Notes: generated by a model not told the origin, from the letters alone. Counted from the first letter of the stretch, positions 35,296-47,307 are shown. The stretch: DNA of 64,000 bases from Azospirillum fermentarium (GCF_025961205.1 NZ_JAOQNH010000002.1:705501-769500); one strand, 5' to 3'. Translations and numbers: made by a program.

Positions 35296-36048
35296 ATGAC
35301 AGCCCATGGGATGGGCGGGGAAAGCCCCGCCGCCGAGAGCCCCGCCGCCATCGAAAACGACATCCGCGCCATCCGTGCGCGCATGGACGCCACCCTGGAC
35401 GAGATCGAAGCCCGCCTGTCCCCCGCCGGTCTGGGCGGGGGCGTGCTGGACGCGGTGCAGGAGGCGTTGGACGGCCGCCCCGGCCGCATCGCCGCCGCCA
35501 TCCGCGACAACCCGGTGCCGGTGGCCCTGATGGGCATCGGCGCCCTGTGGCTGGCGTGGGCGGTGTCGCGCACCGGGCGGGATGGCCAGCGGGCCGGGCA
35601 CCAGCCGGAACTGGATCACCGCAGCCTGCTCGCGCTGCTGTCCCACCTGACCGAGGTGTGCCGGCAGGGGGCCGTCGCCGCGCGGATGCTGGCCGAGCGG
35701 CGGGGAAGCAGCGACGGGGTGGAGGATCGGCTGATCGGGCTGGGCTCCCTGTTCGAGCGCTCCGCCGCGGTGCTGGAGCATGAATACCTGCGCATGGGCG
35801 GGGTCAGCACGCCGGGCGCTCCGGTCATTCCCCTGTGGGCCGGGGTGTTCGACGCGCTGAACACCGGCCTTCCCCCGTCGCAAATCCTGTTTCGGCTGGA
35901 GCAGAGTTTCGACCGCGCCCTGGATCTGTTCCGCGACGCCCTGCACCGGGATCTGCCCGACGAGGTGCGGGTGATCGTCGGTTCCCGCCACCACGACCTG
36001 AGCGCCGGGCGCAACCGGCTGGCCGCGGTGCGGGAGGCGGTGCTGTGA
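35296..36048 (+). CDS. DUF3618-containing protein
   Basis: 250 residues. The first ~90 contain the DUF3618 pattern (IENDIRAIRARMDATLDEIEARLSP) and a hydrophobic helix (NPVPVALMGIGALWLAWAVS). The rest is helical, soluble and unassigned (HLTEVCRQGAVAARML, VGSRHHDLSAGRNRLAAV); it resembles small ferritin-like helical bundles, which is only an impression. Stop and next start overlap (GTGA at 36045-36048), linking it to the YihY-family gene. Confidence 0.75.
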   Translation: MTAHGMGGESPAAESPAAIENDIRAIRARMDATLDEIEARLSPAGLGGGVLDAVQEALDGRPGRIAAAIRDNPVPVALMGIGALWLAWAVSRTGRDGQRAGHQPELDHRSLLALLSHLTEVCRQGAVAARMLAERRGSSDGVEDRLIGLGSLFERSAAVLEHEYLRMGGVSTPGAPVIPLWAGVFDALNTGLPPSQILFRLEQSFDRALDLFRDALHRDLPDEVRVIVGSRHHDLSAGRNRLAAVREAVL

Positions 36049-36917
36049 ACCTGCTGTGGCGGGTGTGGCAGCGGCAGAGCAAGGACAACATCGGGATCGT
36101 CGCATCGGGGGTGGCCTATTACGCACTGATGTCGCTGTTTCCGGCCCTGGCGGCCCTGGTCTCCCTCTACGGGCTGGCCGCCGACCCGGCGGGGGTGGAG
36201 GCGCAGGTGGACCAGTTCGCCGGCCTGCTGCCCCCCGACATCCTGTCCATGCTGCGCACCCAGGCCCACGCCATCGCCGAGGCTCCCGGCCAGGGCCTGA
36301 GTGTCGGTGTGGCCCTGGGCCTGCTGCTGACCCTGTGGAGCGCGTCGCGCGGGGTGAATGCCCTGATCACCGCCCTCAACATCGCCTATGACGAGGAGGA
36401 GCGGCGCAGCTTCGTGGTCCTGGCGTTGCTGTCCATGGGGCTGACGCTGGGGGCGCTGGTGTTCTTCATCCTGACCGTGACCATGGTGGCGGTGGTGCCG
36501 GCGGTGCTGGCGTTCCTGCCGCTGGGGCCGCTGGCCGGTCTGGTGGCGCTGGTGCGCTGGCCGATCCTGGCGGTGGCCTTGGCGCTGGCGCTGGCGGTGG
36601 TCTACCGCTTCGGCCCGTCGCGGCGGGTGGTGCGGTGGCGCTGGATCACCTGGGGCAGCGCCACGGCGGTGGCGCTGTGGCTGCTGGGATCCATCGGCTT
36701 CTCCCTCTACGTCTCCCACTTCGCCAGCTACAACGAAACCTATGGGTCGGTGGGGGCGGCGGTGGTGCTGCTGCTGTGGATGAACCTGTCGGCCTATGCC
36801 GTGCTGCTGGGGGCGGAACTGGACGCGGAGCTGGAGACGGGCGGCACGTCCGGGCGCGATCACGGGAGTGCGGATTCGGCTGTTGAGAACGGCGGAAAAA
36901 TCTCTTATAAGAGATGA
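36045..36917 (+). CDS. YihY/virulence factor BrkB-family membrane protein
   Basis: 290 residues from GTG 36045 in the GTGA overlap. Six or so membrane segments. Family motifs GVAYYALMSLFPALAALVSLYGL near the N-terminus, LWSASRGVNALITALNIAYDEEE, and YNETYGSVGAAVVLLLWMNLSAYAVLLGAELDAE at the C-terminus are all present. The exact biochemical function of the family is disputed; it is not a ribonuclease as once named. Translationally coupled to the DUF3618 gene. Confidence 0.9.
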   Translation: MNLLWRVWQRQSKDNIGIVASGVAYYALMSLFPALAALVSLYGLAADPAGVEAQVDQFAGLLPPDILSMLRTQAHAIAEAPGQGLSVGVALGLLLTLWSASRGVNALITALNIAYDEEERRSFVVLALLSMGLTLGALVFFILTVTMVAVVPAVLAFLPLGPLAGLVALVRWPILAVALALALAVVYRFGPSRRVVRWRWITWGSATAVALWLLGSIGFSLYVSHFASYNETYGSVGAAVVLLLWMNLSAYAVLLGAELDAELETGGTSGRDHGSADSAVENGGKISYKR

Positions 36918-37484
36918 ATGGATCAAATAAGAGACGATGCGGAATCAAAGATCGCCCAGCGGATCCGGTTCGAGCGCGAGGCCCGCACCTGGTCGCTGGC
37001 GGATCTCGCCGCCCGCGCGGATGTGTCGAAGGCCGCCATCAGCAAGATCGAGCGCGGTGAAACCAGCCCGACGGCGGGTGTGCTGGTGAAGATCGCCGGT
37101 GCGTTCGAACTGACCCTCGCCGGCCTCCTGCTCCGTGCCGAGGGGGACGCACCCCGGCTTGTCCGCTGTGCGGATCAGGCGTTGTGGCGCGATCCCGAAA
37201 GCGGCTATGTCCGGCGCCAAGTCTTCATGCGCCCCGATCATCCGGTCGAGGTTGCCAGGATCAGCTTGCCCGCCGGTCAAAACGTGGCGCTTCCCGCGTC
37301 CTCCTACGTCGTCATCCGGCAAGTCGTCGTCGTCCTGTCGGGCACCCTCCTGATTCAGGAAGGGACGGAAAGCCACACACTCTTCGCCGGCGACAGTTTG
37401 GGATTCGGCGCCCCGGCGGATGTGGTCTTTGCCAATACGACGCAGAACTCTTGTGAGTACATGGTCGTTCTGTCCCGTTCGTGA
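36918..37484 (+). CDS. XRE-family regulator with C-terminal cupin domain
   Basis: 188 residues. Helix-turn-helix in residues ~13-68 (SLADLAARADVSKAAISKIERGETSPTAG), then a cupin domain from ~100 (ARISLPAGQNVALPASSYVVIRQVVVVLSGTLLI). Cupin-XRE proteins often sense a small ligand and control neighbouring genes. It begins right after the YihY-family stop and overlaps the acetyltransferase gene by 4 nt (GTGA), so it probably controls its own two-gene unit. Ligand unknown. Confidence 0.9.
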   Translation: MDQIRDDAESKIAQRIRFEREARTWSLADLAARADVSKAAISKIERGETSPTAGVLVKIAGAFELTLAGLLLRAEGDAPRLVRCADQALWRDPESGYVRRQVFMRPDHPVEVARISLPAGQNVALPASSYVVIRQVVVVLSGTLLIQEGTESHTLFAGDSLGFGAPADVVFANTTQNSCEYMVVLSRS

Positions 37485-37999
37485 TCAACTTCAATATCGG
37501 TCATCGCCACATGCTGATGAAACAGGGAATGCTCGATGACGAGCGCGTCAAGGCGCTGCTCGACGTGCATGTCCGGCGCGCCCGCGCCGAGACGGCCCCC
37601 GGCAGCGCCCACGCTCTTGACCTGGATGCCTTGAAAACACCGGATATCCATTTCTGGACCCTGTGGGACGGGGATGCCCTTCTCGGGGTCGGGGCATGGA
37701 AGCGGTTGAGTGAGGACCATGGCGAAATCAAATCCATGCATGTCGCGGAGGGCAGCCGCAGGCGCGGCGCCGGCTCCGCACTGCTTCGCCATATCATGGC
37801 CGATGCCCAGACCGCGGGCATGCGGCGGCTGAGCCTGGAAACCGGGTCATGGGATTATTTCCGCCCGGCCGCCGCTCTCTACGCGCGCCATGGCTTTGTC
37901 GTCTGCGGCCCGTTCGGAAACTACCAACCCAACCCCAACAATGTGTTCATGACGGTGACGGTGACGGTGGAGGACGGCGGGGCAGAGGGGAAAAACTGA
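37481..37999 (+). CDS. GNAT-family acetyltransferase
   Basis: 172 residues from GTG 37481; ATG 37511 gives 162. The GNAT core is visible: DALLGVGAWKRLSEDHGEIKSMHVAEGSRRRGAGSALLRHIMADAQ (acetyl-CoA loop RRRGAG), then LSLETGSWDYFRPAAALYARHGFVVCGPFGNY. This resembles YafP/YhbS-like small acetyltransferases. Because it is coupled to a ligand-sensing XRE-cupin regulator, a detoxifying or modifying role is plausible. No terminator is obvious in the following 300 bp. Confidence 0.87.
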   Translation: MINFNIGHRHMLMKQGMLDDERVKALLDVHVRRARAETAPGSAHALDLDALKTPDIHFWTLWDGDALLGVGAWKRLSEDHGEIKSMHVAEGSRRRGAGSALLRHIMADAQTAGMRRLSLETGSWDYFRPAAALYARHGFVVCGPFGNYQPNPNNVFMTVTVTVEDGGAEGKN

Positions 38000-38332
38000 C
38001 CTTTGGGTCATCCGTGCGGGGCTTGCCGGCTCCGTTCCGCTTCGACACCCCGATTCGCGGCCATCCCAGCGGCAAACCCCGTTAAAACGGTGGCGTATGG
38101 GACACGAAAGGCGATCGGAATGGTTCTTTCCCGCCGGCCAAACCCTTTCTTTCGAAGAGTTCCGGGCGGCTGATCTGCAATTATGAAAGGGGAAGGGCCA
38201 CCCAAGCCGCTTGCGTGTGGCCGGATCGCCGTCACATAGTGGTCCTACCGCCCGACCCGACCAGGGTCGGCGTCCGTTGGGCTGCGTTCAGCGGAAATAA
38301 CAAAGTAAGGTCAAACGTTAAGGAATCCACCA
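38000..38332. other. 333-bp intergenic region before ppdK
   Basis: No gene is supported here. A weak promoter candidate for ppdK is TTGCGT (38211-38216) with CATAGT (38235-38240) at 18-bp spacing. The segment just before ppdK is locally AT-richer than the genome (GTTAAGGAATCC). Nothing else with structure was recognised. Confidence 0.5.
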
Positions 38333-41023
<2,691 letters not shown>

Positions 41024-41032
41024 TTCGGTCTT

Positions 41033-41119
41033 ATCCCCGCATCCATCGGTATGATTGATGCGGGGATGGTCCCTGCGACAGGAAAACCCCTCCCGAAAGG
41101 CATAGTCGGGAGGGGTTTT
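41033..41119 (+). terminator. Double terminator after ppdK
   Basis: ATCCCCGCATC (41033-41043) pairs with GATGCGGGGAT (41057-41067). A second hairpin, AAAACCCCTCCCGA (41083-41096) with TCGGGAGGGGTTTT (41106-41119), has T and A runs on its flanks and could stop both strands. Confidence 0.88.
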
Positions 41120-41205
41120 CTATTGCTTTCTGCTGAGATTTGCTCAGACTTAGCTTATAAAGCAAAGACGCGAGAAACCGCACCGGACGGGTGCGGGAGG
41201 GGATC

Positions 41206-41616
41206 ATGGAGACAATCGGCTGGTCGGACGCGATGGTTTTGGGCGTCCCCGAACTGGACCGGGAACACCAATCCCTCGTCACCCATTTCAAAACCCTGGC
41301 CGACCCCGCGCTGCTGCGGGATCAGGCCGCGTTCCGCGGGCGTCTCGACGCTCTCGTGGCGGAGGTGTGCGCCCACTTCGACGCCGAAGAGCGCCTGATG
41401 CGCGAGCATCATTACCAGGACGCCGCCGAGCACAAGGACGCCCACGACGAAATGCTGAAGCAGATCAACAGCTTTCTGACCCTGCTGGAGCAGGAGCACG
41501 GCCACCCCGGCGTGACTATCCTGGATTTCGTCGGCCAGTGGCTGACCGACCATATCGCCGAGGACGACCGGGCCTTCGCCGAGTTTCTCAAGCGGAACCG
41601 GCGGCAGGCGTCATGA
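41206..41616 (+). CDS. Bacteriohemerythrin
   Basis: 136 residues from ATG 41206, with GGGAGGGG upstream. Diiron ligands His21, His57, Glu61, His76, His80, His116 and Asp121 match the bacteriohemerythrin pattern. It resembles the product encoded at 26451 in length and motif order but differs clearly in sequence, so the two are separate paralogues. The next gene overlaps it by 4 nt. Confidence 0.92.
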   Translation: METIGWSDAMVLGVPELDREHQSLVTHFKTLADPALLRDQAAFRGRLDALVAEVCAHFDAEERLMREHHYQDAAEHKDAHDEMLKQINSFLTLLEQEHGHPGVTILDFVGQWLTDHIAEDDRAFAEFLKRNRRQAS

Positions 41617-42542
41617 CCGTCTCCTATGTGGTGACCCTCTACAACAAGCGCGCCTACATCGGCGGCGTGCTGGACAGCCTGTTACGGGAATGGGAGCAGA
41701 CGGGCGGGGAGATCGTCGTCGTCGATGACGGGTCCACCGACGGCTCCCGCGCCGTCGTGGAAGCGGTGGCCGCCGGGCGGCCCCATGTGCGGCTGATCGT
41801 CAAGGACAACGGCGGCGTGGCCTCGGCCACCAACGCCGGTTTTGCCGCCGCCGCCTTCCCCCTGGTGCGTTTCATGGACGCCGACGACACGGCGGTGCCC
41901 GGCAGCACCCGCCGTCTGGTCCGTGCCTTGGACGAGCATGGTGCCGGGCTGGCCTTCGGCGGGTGGCGGGGCTATGACGGCGACGAGGCGGCCCTGGCGT
42001 TCCCCGATCCGTCGGCGGCCCCGTCGCGGCGGGTGGACGACCCGTTGCGGCTGGCGCTGTCGCGCCAAGCCTTCGTGCCCAGTTCCATGATCGCCGTGCG
42101 TCAAGCCATTGCCCCCTGCTTTCCGCTGCCCGAGGGCTACCGGACCAGCCAGGATTTCGTCATGAGCGCCCGCTTCGCTCAGGTGACCGGCTTTGCCAAA
42201 GTGGACGCCACCGTCTGTTTCCTGCCCGAAGGGGTGGCGGGCCGGCTGTCGGGCAGCCTGGCGCGCATGTATTCGGATTCGGCCCTGCTGCTGGCCGACG
42301 AATGGGAGCGGGCGCCGGGGGACTGGCCGGCGCCCTACCGCCGCCACGCCGTTCGGCGTCAGGCGTGGCGGGCCTACCTCTACGCCACCCGCCACCTGCC
42401 GGGGAACCGGGGGCAGGCGGCGTGGCTGATGGTGCGCCGGGCGCTCGGCGCTCTGCCCTGGGGCAGCCCCGGCCCGGCGGTCCTGCGCCGGATCGCCGCC
42501 ACCTATGCCGGCGCCCTGCGCGCGCCCGGCCGCTATCCGTAA
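41613..42542 (+). CDS. Glycosyltransferase family 2
   Basis: 309 residues from the ATGA overlap at 41613. GT-A fold: VSYVVTLYNKRAYIGGVLDSLL, IVVVDDGSTDGS (nucleotide-sugar binding), NGGVASATNAGF, and MDADDTAVPGS with the DxD-like metal motif. The C-terminal ~100 residues have two weakly hydrophobic stretches. The sugar donor and acceptor cannot be read from sequence. Coupling to a hemerythrin gene is odd; no polysaccharide cluster is nearby. Confidence 0.87.
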   Translation: MTVSYVVTLYNKRAYIGGVLDSLLREWEQTGGEIVVVDDGSTDGSRAVVEAVAAGRPHVRLIVKDNGGVASATNAGFAAAAFPLVRFMDADDTAVPGSTRRLVRALDEHGAGLAFGGWRGYDGDEAALAFPDPSAAPSRRVDDPLRLALSRQAFVPSSMIAVRQAIAPCFPLPEGYRTSQDFVMSARFAQVTGFAKVDATVCFLPEGVAGRLSGSLARMYSDSALLLADEWERAPGDWPAPYRRHAVRRQAWRAYLYATRHLPGNRGQAAWLMVRRALGALPWGSPGPAVLRRIAATYAGALRAPGRYP

Positions 42543-42556
42543 GAAAAACCGCCAGA

Positions 42557-43093
42557 TCAGCCGGCGCCGGCCATCAGCGACTGGTAGAGATCGGCCAGGG
42601 AGGGCTGGGACGCGGGCGTTCCGGCATTCTGATAGCGGCCCAGCATCGTTTCGATGGCCTTCTGCATGGCGTTCATGGCCGACGGGTCGGTGTTGCCGCC
42701 GTCGCTTTCCGTGCCGTAATGCACTTCGGCGGTGGTGCCGTCGCTCATCGGCACGCCGAAGGTATCGATGCAGCGGGCATCGGCCGGCGACCCGCTGGGC
42801 GGCCCCTCGCCGGTCGGGCGGATGCTGCTGAGATAGCCGACCATATCCTGCATGGACGCCAGCATCTGGGCGCTGAAGCCCGCGCTGCCGCTGCCGATGT
42901 GGGTGGCGCTCACCGAAAAGCCGTTGGGCAGGTCCACCTGCAGCCGGTCCATGGACAGGGCGCTGTCGGCGCTGTCCTGCGACAGGTTCAGTCCGAAGGA
43001 CGAACCGTCCGATAGCGGCGTTCCGCCCCAGGTGCTGCGGGCACCGTACGGGGTGCCGGCGGCCCCCGTCCGTTCAAGAGTGTTGATCGACAT
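42557..43093 (-). CDS. Hypothetical protein
   Basis: 178 residues from the ATG at 43093 (AAGGGA upstream on its strand). No signal peptide, no membrane segment and no motif I recognise. It is rich in Ser, Gly, Ala and Asp. It has a polar middle part (PTGEGPPSGSPADARCIDTFG) and a C-terminal helix-prone stretch (MNAMQKAIETMLGRYQ). A secreted or surface function without a classical signal is possible but unsupported. Convergent with the glycosyltransferase gene. Confidence 0.6.
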   Translation of the reverse strand: MSINTLERTGAAGTPYGARSTWGGTPLSDGSSFGLNLSQDSADSALSMDRLQVDLPNGFSVSATHIGSGSAGFSAQMLASMQDMVGYLSSIRPTGEGPPSGSPADARCIDTFGVPMSDGTTAEVHYGTESDGGNTDPSAMNAMQKAIETMLGRYQNAGTPASQPSLADLYQSLMAGAG

Positions 43094-43252
43094 GGAATGA
43101 TCCCTTTTTGCGTACCCCGGCGGATCCAAGCAAGAACCGCACCGCAAAAGGGATATTTCATTGTGAGTTGCTCCCGCTTTTCATGCGCAAAACACCGGTT
43201 TTGCCGAAAATGTGCGGGGCGGGGCCGGAACAAACTGCCGGCCCGGAAAAGC

Positions 43253-43286
43253 TTTCCCCCTTGCCCCGTGAGAGGCAAGGGGGAAA
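43253..43286 (-). terminator. Terminator of typA
   Basis: TTTCCCCCTTGCC (43253-43265) pairs with GGCAAGGGGGAAA (43274-43286), a 13-bp stem just downstream of the typA stop on the minus strand, followed on that strand by GCTTTTC. Confidence 0.8.
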
Positions 43287-43293
43287 CCCGCGA

Positions 43294-45129
43294 TCAACCC
43301 TCGGCGGAGGCGCGCTGGTGCTTCTTGCGCTCGTTGGGGTCGAGGTAGCGCTTGCGCAGGCGGATGGACTTGGGCGTCACCTCCACCAGCTCGTCGTCGG
43401 CGATGTACGACAGCGCCTTTTCCAGCGACATCTGGATGGGCGGGGTCAGACGGACCGCTTCGTCCTTGCCGCTGGCGCGCATGTTGGTGAGCTGCTTGCC
43501 CTTGGTGACGTTCACGTCCAGATCGTTGCCGCGGGTGTGCTCGCCGATGATCATGCCGGTGTAGACCGGGACGCCGGGGTCGATCAGCATCGGCCCGCGG
43601 TCTTCCAGGTTCCACAGGGCATAGGCCACCGCGGTGCCGTCGCAGTTGGAGATCAGCACACCGGTGCGCCGGGCGGCGATCGGCCCCTTGTAGGGGGCAT
43701 AGTCGTGGAACAGCCGGTTCATGATGCCGGTGCCGCGGGTGTCGGTCAGGAATTCCGACTGATACCCGATCAGCCCGCGCGACGGCGCGTGGAAGACGAT
43801 GCGGGTCTTGCCGCCGCCGCCGGGCTTCATCTCCACCATTTCGGCCTTGCGCTCGGCCATCTTGTTGACGACGGCGCCGGAGAATTCCTCGTCCACGTCA
43901 ACCACGACTTCCTCGATCGGCTCCAGGCGCTGGCCGTTCAGGGGGTCGTTCTTGAACAGCACGCGCGGACGGCTGATGGACAGCTCGTAACCCTCGCGGC
44001 GCATGGTTTCGATCAGGATGCCGAGCTGGAGTTCGCCGCGGCCCGCCACCTCGAACGCATCGCCGTTCTCGGTGTCGCGGACGCGCAGCGCCACGTTGCC
44101 CTCGGTCTCGCGCATCAGGCGGTCGCGGATCATGCGGCTGGTGACCTTGTCGCCCTCGCGGCCCGCCAGCGGGCTGTCGTTGACCGAGAAGGTCATGGCC
44201 AGGGTCGGCGGGTCGATGGGCTGGGCTTCCAGCGGCTCGTTCACTTCCGGCGCGCACAGGGTGTCGGCGACGGTGGACTGCGACAGCCCGGCCAGGGCCA
44301 CGATGTCACCGGCCTCGGCCTCTTCCACCGGCACGCGCTCCAGCCCGCGGAAGGCCAGCACCTTGCTGACGCGGCCCTGCTCCAGCAGCTTGCCGTCGCG
44401 CGACAGCGCCTTGATCGCCATGTTCGGCTTCACCCGGCCCGACTGGATGCGCCCGGTCAGCAGGCGGCCCAGATAGGGGTTGGCTTCCAGCGTGGTGGCC
44501 AGCATGCGGAACGGCTCGTCGGCGCTGTCCACCCGCGGGGCCGGCACATGGTCGCGGATCAGCTCGAACAGCGGCTCCAGGTTCTCGCGGGCGCCGTTCT
44601 CCAGATCGGTGGTGGCCCAGCCGTTGCGGCCCGAGGCGAACAGGGTCGGGAAGTCGAGCTGGTCGTCGGAGGCGTCGAGCGAGGCGAACAGGTCGAACAC
44701 CTCGTCATGCACCTCGTGCGGGCGGCCGTCGGGACGGTCCACCTTGTTCACGACGACGATGGGGCGCAGGCCCAGCTTCAGCGCCTTGCCCAGCACGAAC
44801 TTGGTCTGGGGCAGGGGGCCTTCGGCGGCATCGCACAGCAGGACCACGCCGTCCACCATGGACAGGATGCGTTCCACCTCGCCGCCGAAATCGGCGTGGC
44901 CGGGGGTGTCCACGATGTTGATGCGCAGATCCTTCCACAGCACCGAGGTGCATTTGGCCAGAATGGTGATACCGCGCTCACGCTCCAGGTCGTTGGAGTC
45001 CATGGCGCGTTCGGCCACCTGCTGGTTTTCGCGGAAGGAGCCGGCTTGCTTGAGAAGCTGGTCAACCAGGGTGGTCTTGCCGTGGTCAACGTGGGCGATG
45101 ATCGCGACGTTACGGAGGGTCATGCTCAT
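43294..45129 (-). CDS. typA: Ribosome-associated GTPase TypA/BipA
   Basis: 611 residues from the ATG at 45129 (MSMTLRNVAIIAHV); ATG 45123 is equally possible and a longer TTG-type frame reaches 45201. P-loop AHVDHGKTTL, effector region ERERGITILAKCTS, DTPGHADFGGEVER and NKVDRPDGRP are translation-GTPase motifs. The C-terminal half (SEFLTDTRGTGIMNRLFHDY, KRYLDPNERKKHQR) is specific for TypA. It binds ribosomes and is needed under stress such as cold. It is divergent from tamA with 240 bp between. Confidence 0.96.
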   Translation of the reverse strand: MSMTLRNVAIIAHVDHGKTTLVDQLLKQAGSFRENQQVAERAMDSNDLERERGITILAKCTSVLWKDLRINIVDTPGHADFGGEVERILSMVDGVVLLCDAAEGPLPQTKFVLGKALKLGLRPIVVVNKVDRPDGRPHEVHDEVFDLFASLDASDDQLDFPTLFASGRNGWATTDLENGARENLEPLFELIRDHVPAPRVDSADEPFRMLATTLEANPYLGRLLTGRIQSGRVKPNMAIKALSRDGKLLEQGRVSKVLAFRGLERVPVEEAEAGDIVALAGLSQSTVADTLCAPEVNEPLEAQPIDPPTLAMTFSVNDSPLAGREGDKVTSRMIRDRLMRETEGNVALRVRDTENGDAFEVAGRGELQLGILIETMRREGYELSISRPRVLFKNDPLNGQRLEPIEEVVVDVDEEFSGAVVNKMAERKAEMVEMKPGGGGKTRIVFHAPSRGLIGYQSEFLTDTRGTGIMNRLFHDYAPYKGPIAARRTGVLISNCDGTAVAYALWNLEDRGPMLIDPGVPVYTGMIIGEHTRGNDLDVNVTKGKQLTNMRASGKDEAVRLTPPIQMSLEKALSYIADDELVEVTPKSIRLRKRYLDPNERKKHQRASAEG

Positions 45130-45369
45130 CCGACTAAAAGGGCGGCCGCCATCCGTCTTACCCATAGCAAAACGACCCGCCAGAGTGCATCTGGTGGGCA
45201 CGGCCGGTTGTTTCTGTTGCCCTGCAATATAATGAAAGACCCATACGGGGCAAGCGCTATGGCCGTCTGGCGTAGGACCATTTTTCGATCCCAGACCTGC
45301 TGCATTTCGCTAGATTCAAGCGGTAGCTTTTCCGTATGCCCAGCCCCGCCGCCGCTTTCCCGGACTCTC

Positions 45370-47307
45370 ATGACCATTTATGACCGGACCACCCCCTGGA
45401 TCTTGCCGGCTGTTGCCGCCGCCCTGGCGCTGCCGGTCATGGTGTGGGCCGCCGACGAGGGAATCCCGGCTGCGCCGCAATCCCCCGCCGCCGACGGGGG
45501 GGATGGTGGGGGGGACGGGGCGCCCGAACCGGCGGTGGCCTACACCGTCACCCTGACGGGGGTGGAGGACGGCGGGCTGCGGGATGTGCTGGAACAATCC
45601 TCCTCCCTCTTCGCGCTCAAGGAGTCGCCGCCGCCGTCGCTGATCGGGCTGGAGCGGCGGGCGGAAACCGACCGCACGCGGCTGGGGGCGGCGCTGCGGT
45701 CCGCCGGCTATTACGACGCGCGGGTGGACATCGGGGTGGACCGCGCCGCGTCGCCCGTGGCGGTGACGCTGACGGTGGTCACCGGCCCCGTCTACCGCTT
45801 CAAGACGCTGGCGGTGAAGACGGCGGGCGGTGCCCCGCTGCCGGGCCCGGCCCCCGACGCCGCCGCCCTGGGGCTGCTGCCGGGCCCGGCCCCCGACGCC
45901 GCCGCCCTGGGGCTGCCGCCGGGGGCGGAGGCGCGGGCGCCGGCGGTGGTGTCGGCGCAATCCCGGCTGACCGCCCGGCTGGCGGAGGCCGGCTACGCCT
46001 TCGCCAAGGTCACGGACCGGGAGGTGGTGGTGGACCACACCGAGCGGACCATGGACGTGACCTTCACCCTGGATCCCGGCCCGCTGGTCCGTTTCGGTGC
46101 CGTGACGGTGGAGGGGGCCAGGGATGTGGACCCCACCCTGATCCGCGGGCGCATCCCCTGGGCCGCGGGCGACGTCTACGACCCCGCCCGGCTGACGCGG
46201 GCCCGCACCGATATCGCCAAGCTGGAAACCTTCGACACCGTGCGGGTGGCGCTGGCCGAGCAGCCGGGACCGGACGGGGTGACACCGGTGACGGTGACGG
46301 TGGTGGAGCGCAAGCCGCGTTTCATCGGTGCCGGCGTCACCTACACCACCGCCGACGGATTCGGCATCAACGGCTATTGGGGCCACCGCAACCTGTTCGG
46401 CCATGCCGAGCAACTGCGCCTGTCGCTGGACATCGCGCGGCTCAGCGCCAATACCGCAAGCTCCAGCGGCCTGGAAAAGACCGACTTCACCGTCGGCGCC
46501 GTCTTCCGCAAGCCCGATTTCCTGGAGCCGCACCAGTCGCTGGTGCTGTCGTTCACCGCGGTGACCGACAACCCGCCCGCCTATAGCCGCGATGCGGTGA
46601 TCCTGTCGGGCGTGGTGGAGCGGCCCTTGAGCGAACGGCTGACCGTCTCCGCCGGGCTGACGTCGGAACGCGCCCGGCTGACGGTGACGGACGGGCAGGT
46701 GCAGAGCGCCCTGTTCGGCGTGCCGCTGGGGATGAAGTACGACGCCTCCAACGACCTGCTCAACCCGACGGAGGGGTACCGGCTGACCGCGGGCCTGACC
46801 CCGTGGTTCCCCATGGGCGGCGACACCAAAAGTTCGTTCGTGGAGACGCGGGCCACGGGGACCGCCTATTGGGGCCTGAGCGATGATGCGGTGCTGGCCG
46901 GGCGGCTGTCGCTGGGCAGCATCACCGGCGCCAACCTCGCCGCCATCCCGCCGCACAAGCGGTTCTACACCGGCGGCGGCGGGTCGGTGCGGGGTTTCGC
47001 CTTCCAGAAGGCGGGGCCGCGGGATGCCGCCGACAAGCCCACCGGCGGGCGGTCGCTGGCCGAAATGGGGCTGGAGGTGCGCTACAAGATCACCGACACC
47101 ATCGGTCTGGTGCCGTTCGTCGATGCCGGCGGCGTGTTCGACAGCGCCTTCCCCGATTTCTCCACGCCCTTGCGGGTGGGGGCGGGGCTTGGCGTGCGCT
47201 ATTACACCGATTTCGGGCCGCTGCGGGTGGACGTGGGCTTCCCCCTCAACCCGCAATCGGGGGATGCCCGCTGGCAGCTTTACCTCAGCCTGGGGCAGGC
47301 GTTCTGA
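45370..47307 (+). CDS. tamA: Outer-membrane assembly factor TamA (Omp85 family)
   Basis: 645 residues from ATG 45370. Signal peptide (WILPAVAAALALPVMVWA, cleavage near AWA-ADEG). Residues ~55-320 form POTRA-like domains, and ~325-645 the 16-strand Omp85 barrel with the lid-lock motif SVRGF (GGGGSVRGFAFQKAGP) and a C-terminal strand ending YLSLGQAF. A perfect 39-bp tandem duplication lies in the POTRA region. TamA works with TamB in outer-membrane assembly and lipid transport; tamB lies 4.2 kb downstream. Confidence 0.93.
   Translation: MTIYDRTTPWILPAVAAALALPVMVWAADEGIPAAPQSPAADGGDGGGDGAPEPAVAYTVTLTGVEDGGLRDVLEQSSSLFALKESPPPSLIGLERRAETDRTRLGAALRSAGYYDARVDIGVDRAASPVAVTLTVVTGPVYRFKTLAVKTAGGAPLPGPAPDAAALGLLPGPAPDAAALGLPPGAEARAPAVVSAQSRLTARLAEAGYAFAKVTDREVVVDHTERTMDVTFTLDPGPLVRFGAVTVEGARDVDPTLIRGRIPWAAGDVYDPARLTRARTDIAKLETFDTVRVALAEQPGPDGVTPVTVTVVERKPRFIGAGVTYTTADGFGINGYWGHRNLFGHAEQLRLSLDIARLSANTASSSGLEKTDFTVGAVFRKPDFLEPHQSLVLSFTAVTDNPPAYSRDAVILSGVVERPLSERLTVSAGLTSERARLTVTDGQVQSALFGVPLGMKYDASNDLLNPTEGYRLTAGLTPWFPMGGDTKSSFVETRATGTAYWGLSDDAVLAGRLSLGSITGANLAAIPPHKRFYTGGGGSVRGFAFQKAGPRDAADKPTGGRSLAEMGLEVRYKITDTIGLVPFVDAGGVFDSAFPDFSTPLRVGAGLGVRYYTDFGPLRVDVGFPLNPQSGDARWQLYLSLGQAF
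45838..45915 (+). repeat. 39-bp tandem duplication inside tamA
   Basis: Two perfect copies of a 13-codon unit (LPGPAPDAAALGL), 45838-45876 and 45877-45915, in frame. The unit is Pro/Ala-rich and lies between POTRA domains. Identity at the DNA level implies a recent event. Confidence 0.92.

Noticed and set aside
45208..45233. TTGTTT/TATAAT as tamA promoter
   Set aside because: Spacing is only 14 bp, outside the usual 16-18, so support is weak.
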